From positions 1 to 41,795 of the forward strand of contig JACOSB010000107.1 of NCBI GenBank assembly GCA_016179105.1: a stretch of 41,795 nt of DNA, in the 5' to 3' direction. Position 1 is the stretch's first letter, and every line of letters starts with the position of its first letter. Shown here one piece after another: positions 1 to 7,955 of the stretch. Origin of the DNA: Candidatus Acetothermia bacterium. Lineage in GTDB: Bacteria; Bipolaricaulota; Bipolaricaulia; RBG-16-55-9; DRXL01. The notes beneath the pieces are model-generated. The model was not told the origin of the DNA. It saw nothing but the letters and a program-made list of their open reading frames with translations, and did not search any database. Made by a program: the position numbers and the translations under genes.

Positions 1-196
1 CCATATTCTCTGTGCCTTCTTGGCTTTTCTTAAGCTAGAATGGCAACGCCTCCAGACCGCCGTTTCTTGGTATGACTACAAATGGTCCATTGCTAGGCGG
101 GCGGTTACTGCCTATTTATGCTGAAACGCGAAAGTCCTGACATTATTTCCCTGAAAGCTGTCAAGCAGGACAAAAGTGTCAACTGATCGATGTCAT

Positions 197-225
197 TTGA
201 GGCTTTGGGGGATATGCTCTATAAT
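197..225 (+). promoter_or_regulatory. sigma-70 promoter of the cytochrome c maturation genes
   Basis: TTGAGG (197-202), a 17-bp spacer and a perfect TATAAT (220-225). Transcription should begin near 232, so the leader to the GTG at 243 is only about 10 nt and carries a GGAG site. The remaining 1-196 shows no gene that I can support. Confidence 0.7.
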
Positions 226-242
226 GGCTCATCGGAGCAATT

Positions 243-893
243 GTGTTAAGAAATTTCACTCTGGCGATCGTCATTCTAGGCGGCTTGCTCATGACCGGCC
301 TGATCACTTATAACTATTTTTTTTACCCCAGAAATCCTCAAAGCCCCGGCGAGACCCGCGGCGAGACGGCCGTCCTGCAAAGTCAAACTATTCTGAGATT
401 TAGCCAAGGAGCCTTCGTCGACAAGCGCCAAGAGCTCCACCCCGATATTTCAGTGCCGACGCTTGGCTATCTCGCTCCTGATTTTGAATTGCTCAACACG
501 GACGGGAAAAAAATCAAACTCAGTGACCTACGCGGCAAGCCGGTCCTGGTGAATTTCTGGGCGACGTGGTGCCCGCCCTGTCGCAAAGAAATGCCCGACT
601 TGCAGGCGTTTTACACGAAGCATAGCGATAAGATTCAACTCCTCGGCATCAACTGGGGCGAAGAGACAGATGAGATCAAAAAATTCCTGGCCGAGTTCGG
701 TGTAAGTTATCCGAATGTGATTGACCAGAACGGAAAGATGTTTGTGCTCTACCAACTGACGGGTCTGCCGACTTCGTTTTTTGTCGACGAGGCGGGCGTC
801 ATTCGCGGCGTCTGGCTCGGCCTGATGACCGCGGCCGACATCGAAGTCGCGTTTGAGAAAACGACACGTGCCCTCGAGGGAGCGAGCAAGTGA
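243..893 (+). CDS. resA: membrane-anchored thioredoxin-like protein (TlpA/ResA type)
   Basis: This is a 216-residue thiol-disulfide oxidoreductase, expected to act outside the membrane in reducing apocytochrome c cysteines. Residues 6-27 form a single membrane anchor. The thioredoxin fold starts near residue 75 and has the active site WCPPC (Cys110, Cys113) and the cis-proline loop TGLPTSFF. The GTG start follows GGAG by five bases. The stop overlaps the GTG of the next gene by four bases, so the gene is translationally coupled to resB and ccsA. That context favours a ResA-like role over a general TlpA reductase. The linker between anchor and domain (about residues 30-75) is long. Confidence 0.87.
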   Translation: MLRNFTLAIVILGGLLMTGLITYNYFFYPRNPQSPGETRGETAVLQSQTILRFSQGAFVDKRQELHPDISVPTLGYLAPDFELLNTDGKKIKLSDLRGKPVLVNFWATWCPPCRKEMPDLQAFYTKHSDKIQLLGINWGEETDEIKKFLAEFGVSYPNVIDQNGKMFVLYQLTGLPTSFFVDEAGVIRGVWLGLMTAADIEVAFEKTTRALEGASK

Positions 894-2335
894 TTTTTTT
901 ACAGCGTGTCGGCTCAGACCTCTATAGTTTTTTCACGTCTGTTCGCTTAGCGATCGTACTCATCTCGCTCATCGTTCTCATCAGTTTAATTGGGATGTTC
1001 GTGCCGCAGCGCGACTGGACCCGCGAAGTAGATTTCGTCTCACGCTACGGCGTCGACGGCTATCAATGGCTCAAGACGCTCCAGTTCGATCATGTTTTTT
1101 CATCTTGGTATTTTCTCTTTGTGATCACGCTCTTGACGCTCAACTTGCTCGCCTGCACGCACAAGCGCCTCGCGGCCTCGATTCGCTATTACAAATTAAA
1201 GCAGCGACCGATCCCACCGAGCGCGATCGAGAAGATGGAGATGCATCGCGTCATTCCGATTGCCGCAGCCAATCCAAGCGCCGTCCAAGAAAAAGTGAGT
1301 GCGATTTTACGAAAGCACTTCTTTCGAGTGCGCGAAGAAGCGGGCCAAGTTCTTGCCGACAAATGGCGCTGGGAGCGCTTTGGCATCGACGTCTTTCACG
1401 TCAGTTTGCTCGTCATTCTCGGCGCGGGACTCCTGACGGCCACCCTGACCTTTCGCACCTTCATCGTCGGCCACAAAGGCGATGTGGTGAAGCTGGATAA
1501 AGCTCTCGCCGTGCGCATCGATGATTTCTACAGTGAAAACTACAAAAACACCGACCGCGTCATGGATTGGCATAGCAAATTGACTGTGCTCGAAAAGACC
1601 CAGAAGCCTGAGAGCGTGCCAAGCTACGAGCCAACAACCACGAAAGTGATTGAAGTAAACGATCCCCTGGCGTACAAGGGTTACAAATTTTTTCAGGCCG
1701 CGTTCGGCCAAGACTGGATGAACTCCGCAGAAGTGACACTACGCGTCACGCGCGCTTCCGATGGGGCGAATCTTGGGGAATTCAAGGCCAAAGTCGACGA
1801 TGGCTTCGAAATCCAGGGAGAAAAAATCTTTGTAAGAATCGAGGCCTTCTTGCCCGATTTGGACCGAGCACCTAACGGCACGTTCTACAGCCGCACGCAG
1901 CGCTTGGAGAACCCGGCAGCGTTTGTCACTGTCGTCGACGCTCAAGGGAATCCGCTCTACCCGAAAAATTGTTGCTGGGCGTTTGCGAACGCCGCATGGA
2001 AAGAAGAATGGAAGTCGCTCTCGGCAGGACTAAAGCTGCCTTATGAAATAGAGTTAATTGGGATGAGAGCGCCGGAATACACGGGGATTCAAGTCAAGAA
2101 GGACCCCGGCCAGCCAGTCGCGTATCTGGGGTTCTTGTTGCTCGTGACGGGGATTTCAGTACACTTATTTTTCAAGCATAAAATGATCTGGGTTGAAGTC
2201 CAGCCCGACAGAATCTTGCTGGCTGGCATGGCCCGCAATAACCCGAGACAATTTGAAGAGGAGTTCGTTCAACTGATAAACGAGATTGAAAAAATTGAGA
2301 TCGAGTATCGCGTGCTCGAACCCGTGAACGCCTGA
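890..2335 (+). CDS. resB: ResB-like cytochrome c biogenesis protein
   Basis: This 481-residue membrane protein matches ResB/Ccs1 of system II cytochrome c maturation, which with CcsA forms the heme export and attachment complex. I see three N-terminal membrane segments (about residues 18-37, 70-88 and 170-190), then a large extracytoplasmic domain to about residue 405. A fourth segment, near residues 408-428, leads into a cytoplasmic tail of about 50 residues. That topology is typical of the family. The GTG start lies inside the stop of the upstream thioredoxin gene. ccsA begins 12 bases after the stop, behind an AAGGAGG site at the end of this gene. Confidence 0.87.
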   Translation: MIFLQRVGSDLYSFFTSVRLAIVLISLIVLISLIGMFVPQRDWTREVDFVSRYGVDGYQWLKTLQFDHVFSSWYFLFVITLLTLNLLACTHKRLAASIRYYKLKQRPIPPSAIEKMEMHRVIPIAAANPSAVQEKVSAILRKHFFRVREEAGQVLADKWRWERFGIDVFHVSLLVILGAGLLTATLTFRTFIVGHKGDVVKLDKALAVRIDDFYSENYKNTDRVMDWHSKLTVLEKTQKPESVPSYEPTTTKVIEVNDPLAYKGYKFFQAAFGQDWMNSAEVTLRVTRASDGANLGEFKAKVDDGFEIQGEKIFVRIEAFLPDLDRAPNGTFYSRTQRLENPAAFVTVVDAQGNPLYPKNCCWAFANAAWKEEWKSLSAGLKLPYEIELIGMRAPEYTGIQVKKDPGQPVAYLGFLLLVTGISVHLFFKHKMIWVEVQPDRILLAGMARNNPRQFEEEFVQLINEIEKIEIEYRVLEPVNA

Positions 2336-2347
2336 AGGAGGTTTTCT

Positions 2348-3247
2348 GTGAAACTCTACAGTGTGATGCTTTTTTTTGCGGCAACGCTCGGTTATTTTCT
2401 GAGTTTTTTGTGCTATCTCTTCTATGCGACCTTCGGCACGAAGCATCCTAACAATGGTCCGGTGCTGGGAATCGTTGCGAATGCTGCCCCGGCCCGTGCT
2501 GGGATCGATTGGGGACGCTGGGCGACCGCGCTTGCATGGATGGCCGTAGCGCTCGCGACCAGCGGCGTGATCGCGCGTGCGATCGAACTGGGTGACGCCT
2601 CCAACTGGATTCGCCGCGTCTTCCTGCCCGCGACGAGCACCTACGAGACGTTCACGTTCTTGGCCTGGATTATTCCCTTGGCTTACTTACTGTTCGAGCG
2701 ACGCTATCAGATCAAGCAGGTTGGACTCTTCGCGATCGGGATTGCGTTTATCTTGCTCGGTGCGGCGGCGTCTCCCGTCTTTGCGCCGAGCGAAGTCCGT
2801 CCGGTGGTGCCCTCGCTCGACAGCATTTGGCTGGTTATCCATGTTTTGTTTATGCTGACGGGCATAGCGTGCTTCACTACGGGCTTCGGCGCCACCGCTC
2901 TCTTCTTGAGACAACACTACAATAAGGCTGAAAAGATCCCGCAGGCGCGACTCGAAGAGTTGATGTATCGCTGCATCACGATCGGCTTTGTCTTTTATTT
3001 TATCGGAGGCTTCGTATTTGGCCCGATCTGGGCCGAGAACGCCTGGGGCCGCTACTGGGGATTCGACCCCAAGGAAATGGGCATGGCCATCGCGGCATTG
3101 ACTTATGCAGCGTACCTGCATTTACGAATTGTGATGGGCTGGCGGGATGTGAGAGTCGCCTGGCTCGCAGCGGTGGCGTATGCTCTGGTATTGTTCGCTT
3201 GGCTCGGAGTGAACTACTTTTTGGGCGGGCTGCATAGCTTCGTCTAG
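2348..3247 (+). CDS. ccsA: CcsA/ResC-type cytochrome c assembly protein
   Basis: This is a 299-residue polytopic membrane protein with about eight predicted helices. It is the heme-handling partner of ResB in system II. The tryptophan-rich (WWD) heme-binding loop is recognisable near residues 223-245 (WGRYWGFDPKE). Conserved heme-ligand histidines can be placed in IHVLFM and in the C-terminal LHSF. The WWD loop has Phe where CcsA proteins normally have the last Trp (WxWDPKE), and GM where TW usually follows. The GTG start has a good AAGGAGG site. It is the last gene of the three-gene operon. Confidence 0.86.
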   Translation: MKLYSVMLFFAATLGYFLSFLCYLFYATFGTKHPNNGPVLGIVANAAPARAGIDWGRWATALAWMAVALATSGVIARAIELGDASNWIRRVFLPATSTYETFTFLAWIIPLAYLLFERRYQIKQVGLFAIGIAFILLGAAASPVFAPSEVRPVVPSLDSIWLVIHVLFMLTGIACFTTGFGATALFLRQHYNKAEKIPQARLEELMYRCITIGFVFYFIGGFVFGPIWAENAWGRYWGFDPKEMGMAIAALTYAAYLHLRIVMGWRDVRVAWLAAVAYALVLFAWLGVNYFLGGLHSFV

Positions 3248-3250
3248 GAG

Positions 3251-3280
3251 TTGACAAGTGCCTTGGGAATTGATTATATT
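3251..3280 (+). promoter_or_regulatory. sigma-70 promoter upstream of the 113-residue orphan
   Basis: A perfect TTGACA (3251-3256), an 18-bp spacer and TATATT (3275-3280), directly after the ccsA stop. Transcription would start near 3287, about 100 nt before the chosen start codon at 3386. Confidence 0.65.
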
Positions 3281-3385
3281 CGTCGGAGAGGGACGAGGTG
3301 ATAATGTACACAATTTCTATTTGATTTGACGTTCCTACCGAAGACGTTTATGAAGGGAGCAACCACAAAGAGGGGGAGTACAGCA

Positions 3386-3727
3386 ATGGCAGGTTCCACA
3401 TTGTGGGAAGGGTTGCAGCGCGGCAAGCTGGTCAGTGTGCCGACCAGGGTCAAAGAGCCGGAGCCGACGCTCGTGCTCAAGGGCCAGATCGACGAACAAG
3501 AAGGCAAGCAGATCGAGATTCGGACGCTGGGCGCGAAGAGCGATTATAAATCATACTGCTATATTCTCTACAAAGGAGCAGGCTACGGCGCCGTCGAGCT
3601 GGAAGCCTACACCGACGAGATGGAGGCACGCGAGGGGCACTTGCGCTGGCTGCGCAAGCGCGACCGGTGTATCTCGTACTTGGAAGCGTTGGGGATTATC
3701 CGCAAGAGCCGACGGCTGTTTGATTAA
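3386..3727 (+). CDS. small soluble protein of unknown function
   Basis: I do not recognise this family. The ATG at 3386 is preferred because AGGGGGAG lies eight bases upstream. The in-frame TTG at 3326 would add 20 residues without a ribosome site. The product has 113 residues with no signal peptide or membrane segment. It looks like a compact alpha/beta protein: a beta-rich first half (VLKGQIDEQEGKQIEIRTL, then SYCYILYKG) and a charged helical end rich in Arg and Glu (HLRWLRKRDRCISYLEALGI). It has its own strong promoter, separate from ccsA. Coding looks real from the ribosome site and codon use, but the function is unknown. Confidence 0.6.
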   Translation: MAGSTLWEGLQRGKLVSVPTRVKEPEPTLVLKGQIDEQEGKQIEIRTLGAKSDYKSYCYILYKGAGYGAVELEAYTDEMEAREGHLRWLRKRDRCISYLEALGIIRKSRRLFD

Positions 3728-3735
3728 CCATTAAC

Positions 3736-3760
3736 CGCCAAGACCGCGAAGAACGCCAAG
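3736..3760. repeat. GCCAAG-type intergenic repeat
   Basis: The unit CGCCAAGA occurs twice with a diverged CGCGAAGA between, in about nine-base steps. Related units appear at 19452-19475 and, inverted, near positions 16-29. No coding function is visible. Confidence 0.5.
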
Positions 3761-3767
3761 AAAATCG

Positions 3768-3813
3768 GGCTGTTGGCCGTTCGCCAAAAGCTAAGAGCCA
3801 ATTGCCAACAGCC
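3768..3813. terminator. possible bidirectional terminator hairpin
   Basis: Perfect 10-bp arms (GGCTGTTGGC at 3768-3777, GCCAACAGCC at 3804-3813) around a 26-nt loop. The hairpin lies between the convergent stops at 3727 and 3819. There is no clear T-tract, so termination is inferred from position and symmetry. Confidence 0.4.
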
Positions 3814-3818
3814 AATCG

Positions 3819-4682
3819 TCATGGCTCACAGGCAAACTTAAACGTGAGCGGATCGCTTGTGTTGCCTTTGTCGTCGGTGGCTGTAGCAGTGGCTTCAAAA
3901 TTTTGAGCGGTGTCGCAGGGAACCTGCAGCTTGAATTTGATCGCTTTCAAGCCTGCCCCAAACGGGGAAGGGATCGGCAAAACTTGTAAACCAATCCCGC
4001 CGAAACCCTGAGAAACTCTGGGGCCGGCGGCGTCGCCGCGGTACCGTACGTTGATCCCGTTGACATCGTCTTCTTTATCAGTATACGCGACAACGATAGT
4101 TGTGGAGACATCGCTCTTCACTTTGTCAGAAAAGCCGACGAAGAGCAATTTGGGCTGGCTGGTGAAAGTTACATTGGATAAATCTGGCACTTCGCGTATC
4201 GGGGCGACCGCTTCGCAGCTGATAACATAGTTGCCGGGGGATTGGAAACTTAGCTGAACTTGATCCGGATCGTAGACCATCAAGAAGCGGAAGACTTCGT
4301 TGATGCTGAGTACGGTGATGCCGCCAAAGGAGCCCGTGCGGATCTCATCGAGGCCGCGCTCGCGGACGGCGGCCATCTTCGGAGCGCGTTGAGTGGCTTC
4401 GTCGTTGATCGCTTTGGCGATGCGATCGGAGAGTTGCTGGACATCCTTGATCTCGCTCAAGTTGATCGTGGCTTGGGTTGAGTCGGCTCCGCTGCGCTGG
4501 AAGTTGATGACAAAGTCGCCGCTCTTGGGAGGAGAGACGGGGGCCTTGAGGGTTCCGTTGCCCACGGGTTGTGTCGGCAGCGGGCACTGGTAGACGGTGG
4601 GTGTAGCAAGTGCAAGTGGAGCTATCAATAAGCTTAGTCCTGCAAACAGAATAGCCAAGTTAACAGAATTCGTACATTTCAT
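3819..4682 (-). CDS. exported protein of unknown function
   Basis: This 287-residue protein has a clear signal peptide: a basic start (MKCTN), a hydrophobic core (LAILFAGLSLLIAPLALA) and likely cleavage before TPTVYQC. The start at 4682 is chosen because AAGGAGG lies six bases upstream; a longer frame from 4733 lacks a ribosome site. The mature part looks like two beta-rich domains, the second ending in TATDDKGNTSDPLTFKF, which resembles Ig-like or cadherin-like strands. Cysteines near residues 31, 186, 257 and 285 could form disulfides. I do not recognise a family. Its promoter sits inside an inverted repeat (4700-4725), so it may be locally regulated. Confidence 0.65.
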   Translation of the reverse strand: MKCTNSVNLAILFAGLSLLIAPLALATPTVYQCPLPTQPVGNGTLKAPVSPPKSGDFVINFQRSGADSTQATINLSEIKDVQQLSDRIAKAINDEATQRAPKMAAVRERGLDEIRTGSFGGITVLSINEVFRFLMVYDPDQVQLSFQSPGNYVISCEAVAPIREVPDLSNVTFTSQPKLLFVGFSDKVKSDVSTTIVVAYTDKEDDVNGINVRYRGDAAGPRVSQGFGGIGLQVLPIPSPFGAGLKAIKFKLQVPCDTAQNFEATATATDDKGNTSDPLTFKFACEP

Positions 4683-4699
4683 AGGAAGGGCCTCCTTAT

Positions 4700-4725
4700 G
4701 TTGTGTGAAAAGTATAGCACACAAC
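4700..4725 (-). promoter_or_regulatory. -10 element inside an 8-bp inverted repeat
   Basis: Perfect arms GTTGTGTG (4700-4707) and CACACAAC (4718-4725) enclose an extended -10, TGCTATACT on the minus strand (hexamer 4711-4716). The -35 is weak. This looks like an operator over the promoter of the exported protein gene, though a hairpin in the 5' end of the message is also possible. Confidence 0.5.
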
Positions 4726-4795
4726 TCTGCCATTTCTCTGCCACTTTTCTGCGAGGGAAGATTTGTATCTTCAGATGAAGGGGAAATGGCAGAGT
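4724..4795. repeat. 72-bp element bounded by 13-bp perfect inverted repeats
   Basis: ACTCTGCCATTTC (4724-4736) and its exact complement (4783-4795) flank 46 bp. That interval includes a second palindrome, GAAGAT-TTGT-ATCTTC (4757-4772). It lies between the epimerase stop and the promoter at 4700. No target-site duplication is evident. It may be a structured 3' end of the epimerase message or a tiny mobile-element remnant. Confidence 0.5.
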
Positions 4796-4828
4796 CTTAT
4801 TTTGAAGAGAGTGAACCCGAATGGCTGT

Positions 4829-5791
4829 TCAAAGAACTTGTGATCGCATCCAGGCGATCGTCTGTCTTAGGCCTTCGCTAAACTCTGTCTTCGCCCGAAA
4901 ACCGAGCAGCTTCTCAGCTTTGGCTGAACTCAGAGCGCTCCGCAAAAGCTCGCCGGTGCGCGGCGGCGCATAGCGCGCCTGACCCACAAAACCAATCTGC
5001 TTTTTCAGTTGACTATAAATCTCGTTGACGCTGATCTCGCACCCCGTCCCGATGTTGAACGCCAGATCGTCCAGTTGGTGCGGCACAGCCTTGTTGAGCA
5101 GGAGGAGTTTTTGAGTCGCCAACAGATTGGCCCTAACTATGTCAGCGATAAGAATATAGTCCCGCGTTTGTGTCCCGTCCCCAAAAATGGTCGGCGGCTC
5201 GCCGTTCAGCATCTGTCGCGAAAACGTAGAAACCGCCGTCGCTTCGCTCTTTGGAGTCTGTCGTGGCCCATAAACGTTCGCATAGCGCAACGCCAGATAA
5301 TTGAGACCGAAATTGAGTCGGTAGCTGAAGAGATAGTATTCAATCGTCAGTTTGGAGACCCCGTACGGGCTGAGCGGTTTTTTGGGAAAATCTTCGCGCG
5401 CGGGCAATTTCTCAGGTTCGCCGTAGAGCACCCCGCCCGATGAGACAAAGAGAAATTGACGCACGTCAAATTGGGTGCAGCATTTTAATAAATTCAAGGT
5501 GCCCAAAATATTCACATGAGCATCAAGTTGAGGGTTCGCGACGGAAACGCGCACATCCACTTGCGCGGCATGGTGGTTGACCAGATCAAAACGCTCTTCG
5601 CGAAAGAGAGATTCGAGCTTGGCATAATCCGAAAAAATATTGGATCGGACGAAGTGCGCTTTGGGGTTCACAAACTCGCGTCGACCGGTGGACAGGTCAT
5701 CGACGACTACAACGTCGTGCCCTTCGGCTATATAAGCATCCGTGACATGAGAACCGATAAAGCCCGCGCCCCCGGTGACTAGGATCTTCAC
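4829..5791 (-). CDS. NAD-dependent sugar-nucleotide epimerase (GalE family)
   Basis: This is a 320-residue extended short-chain dehydrogenase/reductase, probably a UDP-glucose 4-epimerase or relative that supplies sugars for surface polysaccharide. The Rossmann motif GGAGFIGSH starts at residue 7. The catalytic pair is visible as a Ser run (VSSGG, about 122-126) and YGVSK (about 147-151). Later motifs YANVYGPRQ and FGDGTQTRDYI are typical of the family. The GTG at 5791 is chosen because GAGGAG lies eight bases upstream and the Rossmann strand begins at once. The exact substrate cannot be told from sequence alone. Confidence 0.85.
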   Translation of the reverse strand: MKILVTGGAGFIGSHVTDAYIAEGHDVVVVDDLSTGRREFVNPKAHFVRSNIFSDYAKLESLFREERFDLVNHHAAQVDVRVSVANPQLDAHVNILGTLNLLKCCTQFDVRQFLFVSSGGVLYGEPEKLPAREDFPKKPLSPYGVSKLTIEYYLFSYRLNFGLNYLALRYANVYGPRQTPKSEATAVSTFSRQMLNGEPPTIFGDGTQTRDYILIADIVRANLLATQKLLLLNKAVPHQLDDLAFNIGTGCEISVNEIYSQLKKQIGFVGQARYAPPRTGELLRSALSSAKAEKLLGFRAKTEFSEGLRQTIAWMRSQVL

Positions 5792-5896
5792 TGAAAATTT
5801 CTCCTCTAATGTAAGAGCGAGTCTGGTATCCGCCCCTTGGAGAGGCGACCACAAGGCTCATCCCTACGGTTTGATGGGTAAATACGCATGGCCACG

Positions 5897-6751
5897 TTAT
5901 CTCTGAGCTGCCGCTTGCACAGTATTTCGCATCACGATCATCGCCGTCATCGGACCGACACCGCCCGGCACGGGCGTGATCAGCGAGGCTCTTTCGCTCA
6001 CAGGGCCAAAATCCACGTCGCCGACGATGCCCTCCGGAGTCGCGTTGATCCCGATGTCGATGACCACAGCACCAAGCCTGACCATCTCGGCACTAACCAT
6101 TTTAGGCTTTCCCGCGGCAGCACACAAAATATCCGCTTGACGTGTATGCTGCGCTAAATCTACTGTTCGGCTATGGCAGATCGTCACGGTCGCGTCTTCT
6201 TTAAGTAAGAGAAGCGCCAAGGGTTTGCCGACGACCTCGCTACGGCCAACGACCACCGCGTGCTTTCCCCGAAGAGTGACACCGGACTTTTTCAAAAGCT
6301 CGATGACGCCAAAAGGCGTAGAAGGGAAAAGTCCTTCTTGGCCGATGAGAAGTTTTCCCAAATTCTCCGGGGTGATGCCGTCGACGTCTTTTTCGGGCAC
6401 GACCGCCGCGCGCACGCGCTCCGCTCTCAGATGCGCCGGCAAGGGAAACTCAACAAACAAACCGTGAATCTTGGGGTCTGCATTCAAGTGGTCGATCTTC
6501 TCTAAGAGAGCCCATTCGCTGATCTCGGCGGCCAAGCGCTCAGCCACAAAATTAATCCCTAGCTCGCGGGCCAACTTCTCTTTTACTTTGAAATATGTCC
6601 GCGACGCAGGATTATCTCCGACAAAGACGACGGCCAGTGTGGGCACAATCTGGCGAGCCTTCAATTCGGACAACCGCGCTTTCAATTCTTCCAAATAATT
6701 GGACGCGATCTTGCGCCCATCGATCAGTTTCTCAGGCGACACGGCCAGCAT
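5897..6751 (-). CDS. folD: bifunctional methylenetetrahydrofolate dehydrogenase/cyclohydrolase
   Basis: FolD interconverts 5,10-methylene-THF, 5,10-methenyl-THF and 10-formyl-THF in the cytoplasm, feeding purine synthesis. The 284 residues match the family length. Visible signatures are the catalytic Tyr53-X3-Lys57 (YFKVK), the NADP-binding VVGRSEVVGKP, and the C-terminal ITPVPGGVGPMTA. The ATG has GGAG eight bases upstream and lies inside the end of nusB (20-base overlap). It is the last gene of the seven-gene tatC operon. Its 10-formyl-THF would serve purine synthesis, although the pur genes in this window are far away. Confidence 0.95.
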   Translation of the reverse strand: MLAVSPEKLIDGRKIASNYLEELKARLSELKARQIVPTLAVVFVGDNPASRTYFKVKEKLARELGINFVAERLAAEISEWALLEKIDHLNADPKIHGLFVEFPLPAHLRAERVRAAVVPEKDVDGITPENLGKLLIGQEGLFPSTPFGVIELLKKSGVTLRGKHAVVVGRSEVVGKPLALLLLKEDATVTICHSRTVDLAQHTRQADILCAAAGKPKMVSAEMVRLGAVVIDIGINATPEGIVGDVDFGPVSERASLITPVPGGVGPMTAMIVMRNTVQAAAQR

Positions 6752-7133
6752 CTTGATGCTCCTTCCAGATTCGGTCCAGGATCCCGTTGATGAAGACGGG
6801 AGAGTGCGCGGTGCTGAATTTTTTCGCCAGCTCGACGGCCTCGTTGATCGCCACTTCCGGCGGAATATCTTGACGATGAAGAATTTCGTAGATCGCGATT
6901 CTCAGAATATTTCGATCGACCGAGACGAGCCGTTCGAGCTTCCAGCCAGCGGCCTTCTCAGCAATGAACTGGTCGATCTCCGCGCGATGGGCCTCGATGC
7001 CCTTCAAGACGTCCAGCACATAATCATCGTCGAAGGCTGTTTCCTCAATGAGCTCGTCGAGCGATTCGGTCCGAAAATCCTGTTGGAAGAGAGTTTTTAG
7101 GATCAGCTCGCGTGCCTTGCGCCGCTTCATCAT
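6732..7133 (-). CDS. nusB: transcription antitermination factor NusB
   Basis: This is an all-helical RNA-binding protein of 133 residues, the usual NusB length, that works with NusE (S10) on boxA in rRNA transcription. The start MMKRRKARELILKTLFQQDF is the standard N-terminus. DRNILRIAIYEIL and the ending AKKFSTAHSPVFINGILDRI are hallmarks. The frame could extend to 7271, but the ATGATG at 7133 overlaps the stop of the small membrane protein gene, so coupling is likely and the longer form is not supported. It precedes folD, a common order in Firmicutes. Confidence 0.93.
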   Translation of the reverse strand: MMKRRKARELILKTLFQQDFRTESLDELIEETAFDDDYVLDVLKGIEAHRAEIDQFIAEKAAGWKLERLVSVDRNILRIAIYEILHRQDIPPEVAINEAVELAKKFSTAHSPVFINGILDRIWKEHQDAGRVA

Positions 7134-7327
7134 CGCGAGATCGCCTCGAACAAATCGCGCAGCTTCTCGCGCAGCTCCTCGGATTCGAAGAGCTTTCCGA
7201 CCAGATACCCGAGGAGCGCGAAGACGAAGAGCCATAAAAATTTCCAGTCGAAGACCAACCAGAGCAGGCACAACAAAGTTCCCAGACAGGCCCCCATCAA
7301 TCCCGGACCGATTCTAGTCAAGCTCAC
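7130..7327 (-). CDS. small membrane protein, DUF2273-like, of the Asp23/AmaP cluster
   Basis: About 65 residues with two closely spaced hydrophobic helices (GLMGACLGTLLCLLWLVF and FLWLFVFALLGYLVGKLF), then an acidic helical tail. This is the layout of DUF2273 proteins that accompany asp23 and amaP in Firmicutes. The tandem GTG codons at 7330/7327 overlap the amaP stop; a strong ribosome site is not obvious, so the start is uncertain (ATG at 7297 is an alternative). The TGA stop overlaps the nusB start. Position supports a role with the Asp23 membrane-associated complex, but function is unknown. Confidence 0.7.
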   Translation of the reverse strand: MSLTRIGPGLMGACLGTLLCLLWLVFDWKFLWLFVFALLGYLVGKLFESEELREKLRDLFEAISR

Positions 7328-7949
7328 CACCTGACGTGTAGAGTCGCGCGCCCTCCTCGTCCTCTTCCGTCTCGCCCTCACCCACAACGCCCTGAGCGAC
7401 GATCTCGATCTGTTTCACTTTGACGCCTAGCTTCTCTTCGACGCGCTCCTGCACAATCTGTTGCATGCGCTCACCCGTCTGCAGAACGTTGCGTCCGACG
7501 GGAACGGTGGCGCGAATGCGCACGTCAAGCCCCTGCGCGGTTTGATGCAAAAACACACGAAACTTTCTGAGGCCGAACTCGTTGATGAGCAAGCGCTCGA
7601 TGAACGACCGAATCGCCGTGAGCGAAATATGAATGTACCCACGCGAGCCCTCGTGCACGATGCGCTGACGCTCGCGATGCAAAATGATAACTTTGCTGAG
7701 AAAGAAAAAACCAATCAAGAGCGACATCGCCGCGATCACGGCCAAGAGCGGCACGATCCACGGGTCGATCCACGTCCACTCCACCGGGATCAGACTTTTT
7801 AGCACTTCATGGAGCTTCTGCGCGGCCATCGTCGGGTCTTTCTGAATCAACGCCCAGAGCGAATCCCCGGAGATGAACGCGATCAACAGCGAATGGAGAA
7901 ACGCAATCCAGCACAACAACTCGATAAAATAATCAGCACCTCGTCGCAC
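7314..7949 (-). CDS. amaP: AmaP-like alkaline shock response membrane anchor protein
   Basis: This 211-residue protein has two N-terminal membrane helices (about residues 7-27 and 65-87) joined by a loop, then a cytoplasmic Asp23-like domain (about 100-195). That layout matches AmaP, which tethers Asp23 to the membrane in staphylococci. The C-terminal 20 residues are acidic (GEGETEEDEEGARL). The GTG start has GAGGAGG 11 bases upstream, seven bases past the asp23 stop. The downstream small membrane gene overlaps its end. Family assignment rests on domain layout and neighbours; no homology search was possible. Confidence 0.8.
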   Translation of the reverse strand: MRRGADYFIELLCWIAFLHSLLIAFISGDSLWALIQKDPTMAAQKLHEVLKSLIPVEWTWIDPWIVPLLAVIAAMSLLIGFFFLSKVIILHRERQRIVHEGSRGYIHISLTAIRSFIERLLINEFGLRKFRVFLHQTAQGLDVRIRATVPVGRNVLQTGERMQQIVQERVEEKLGVKVKQIEIVAQGVVGEGETEEDEEGARLYTSGGELD

Positions 7950-7955
7950 GTTCGC

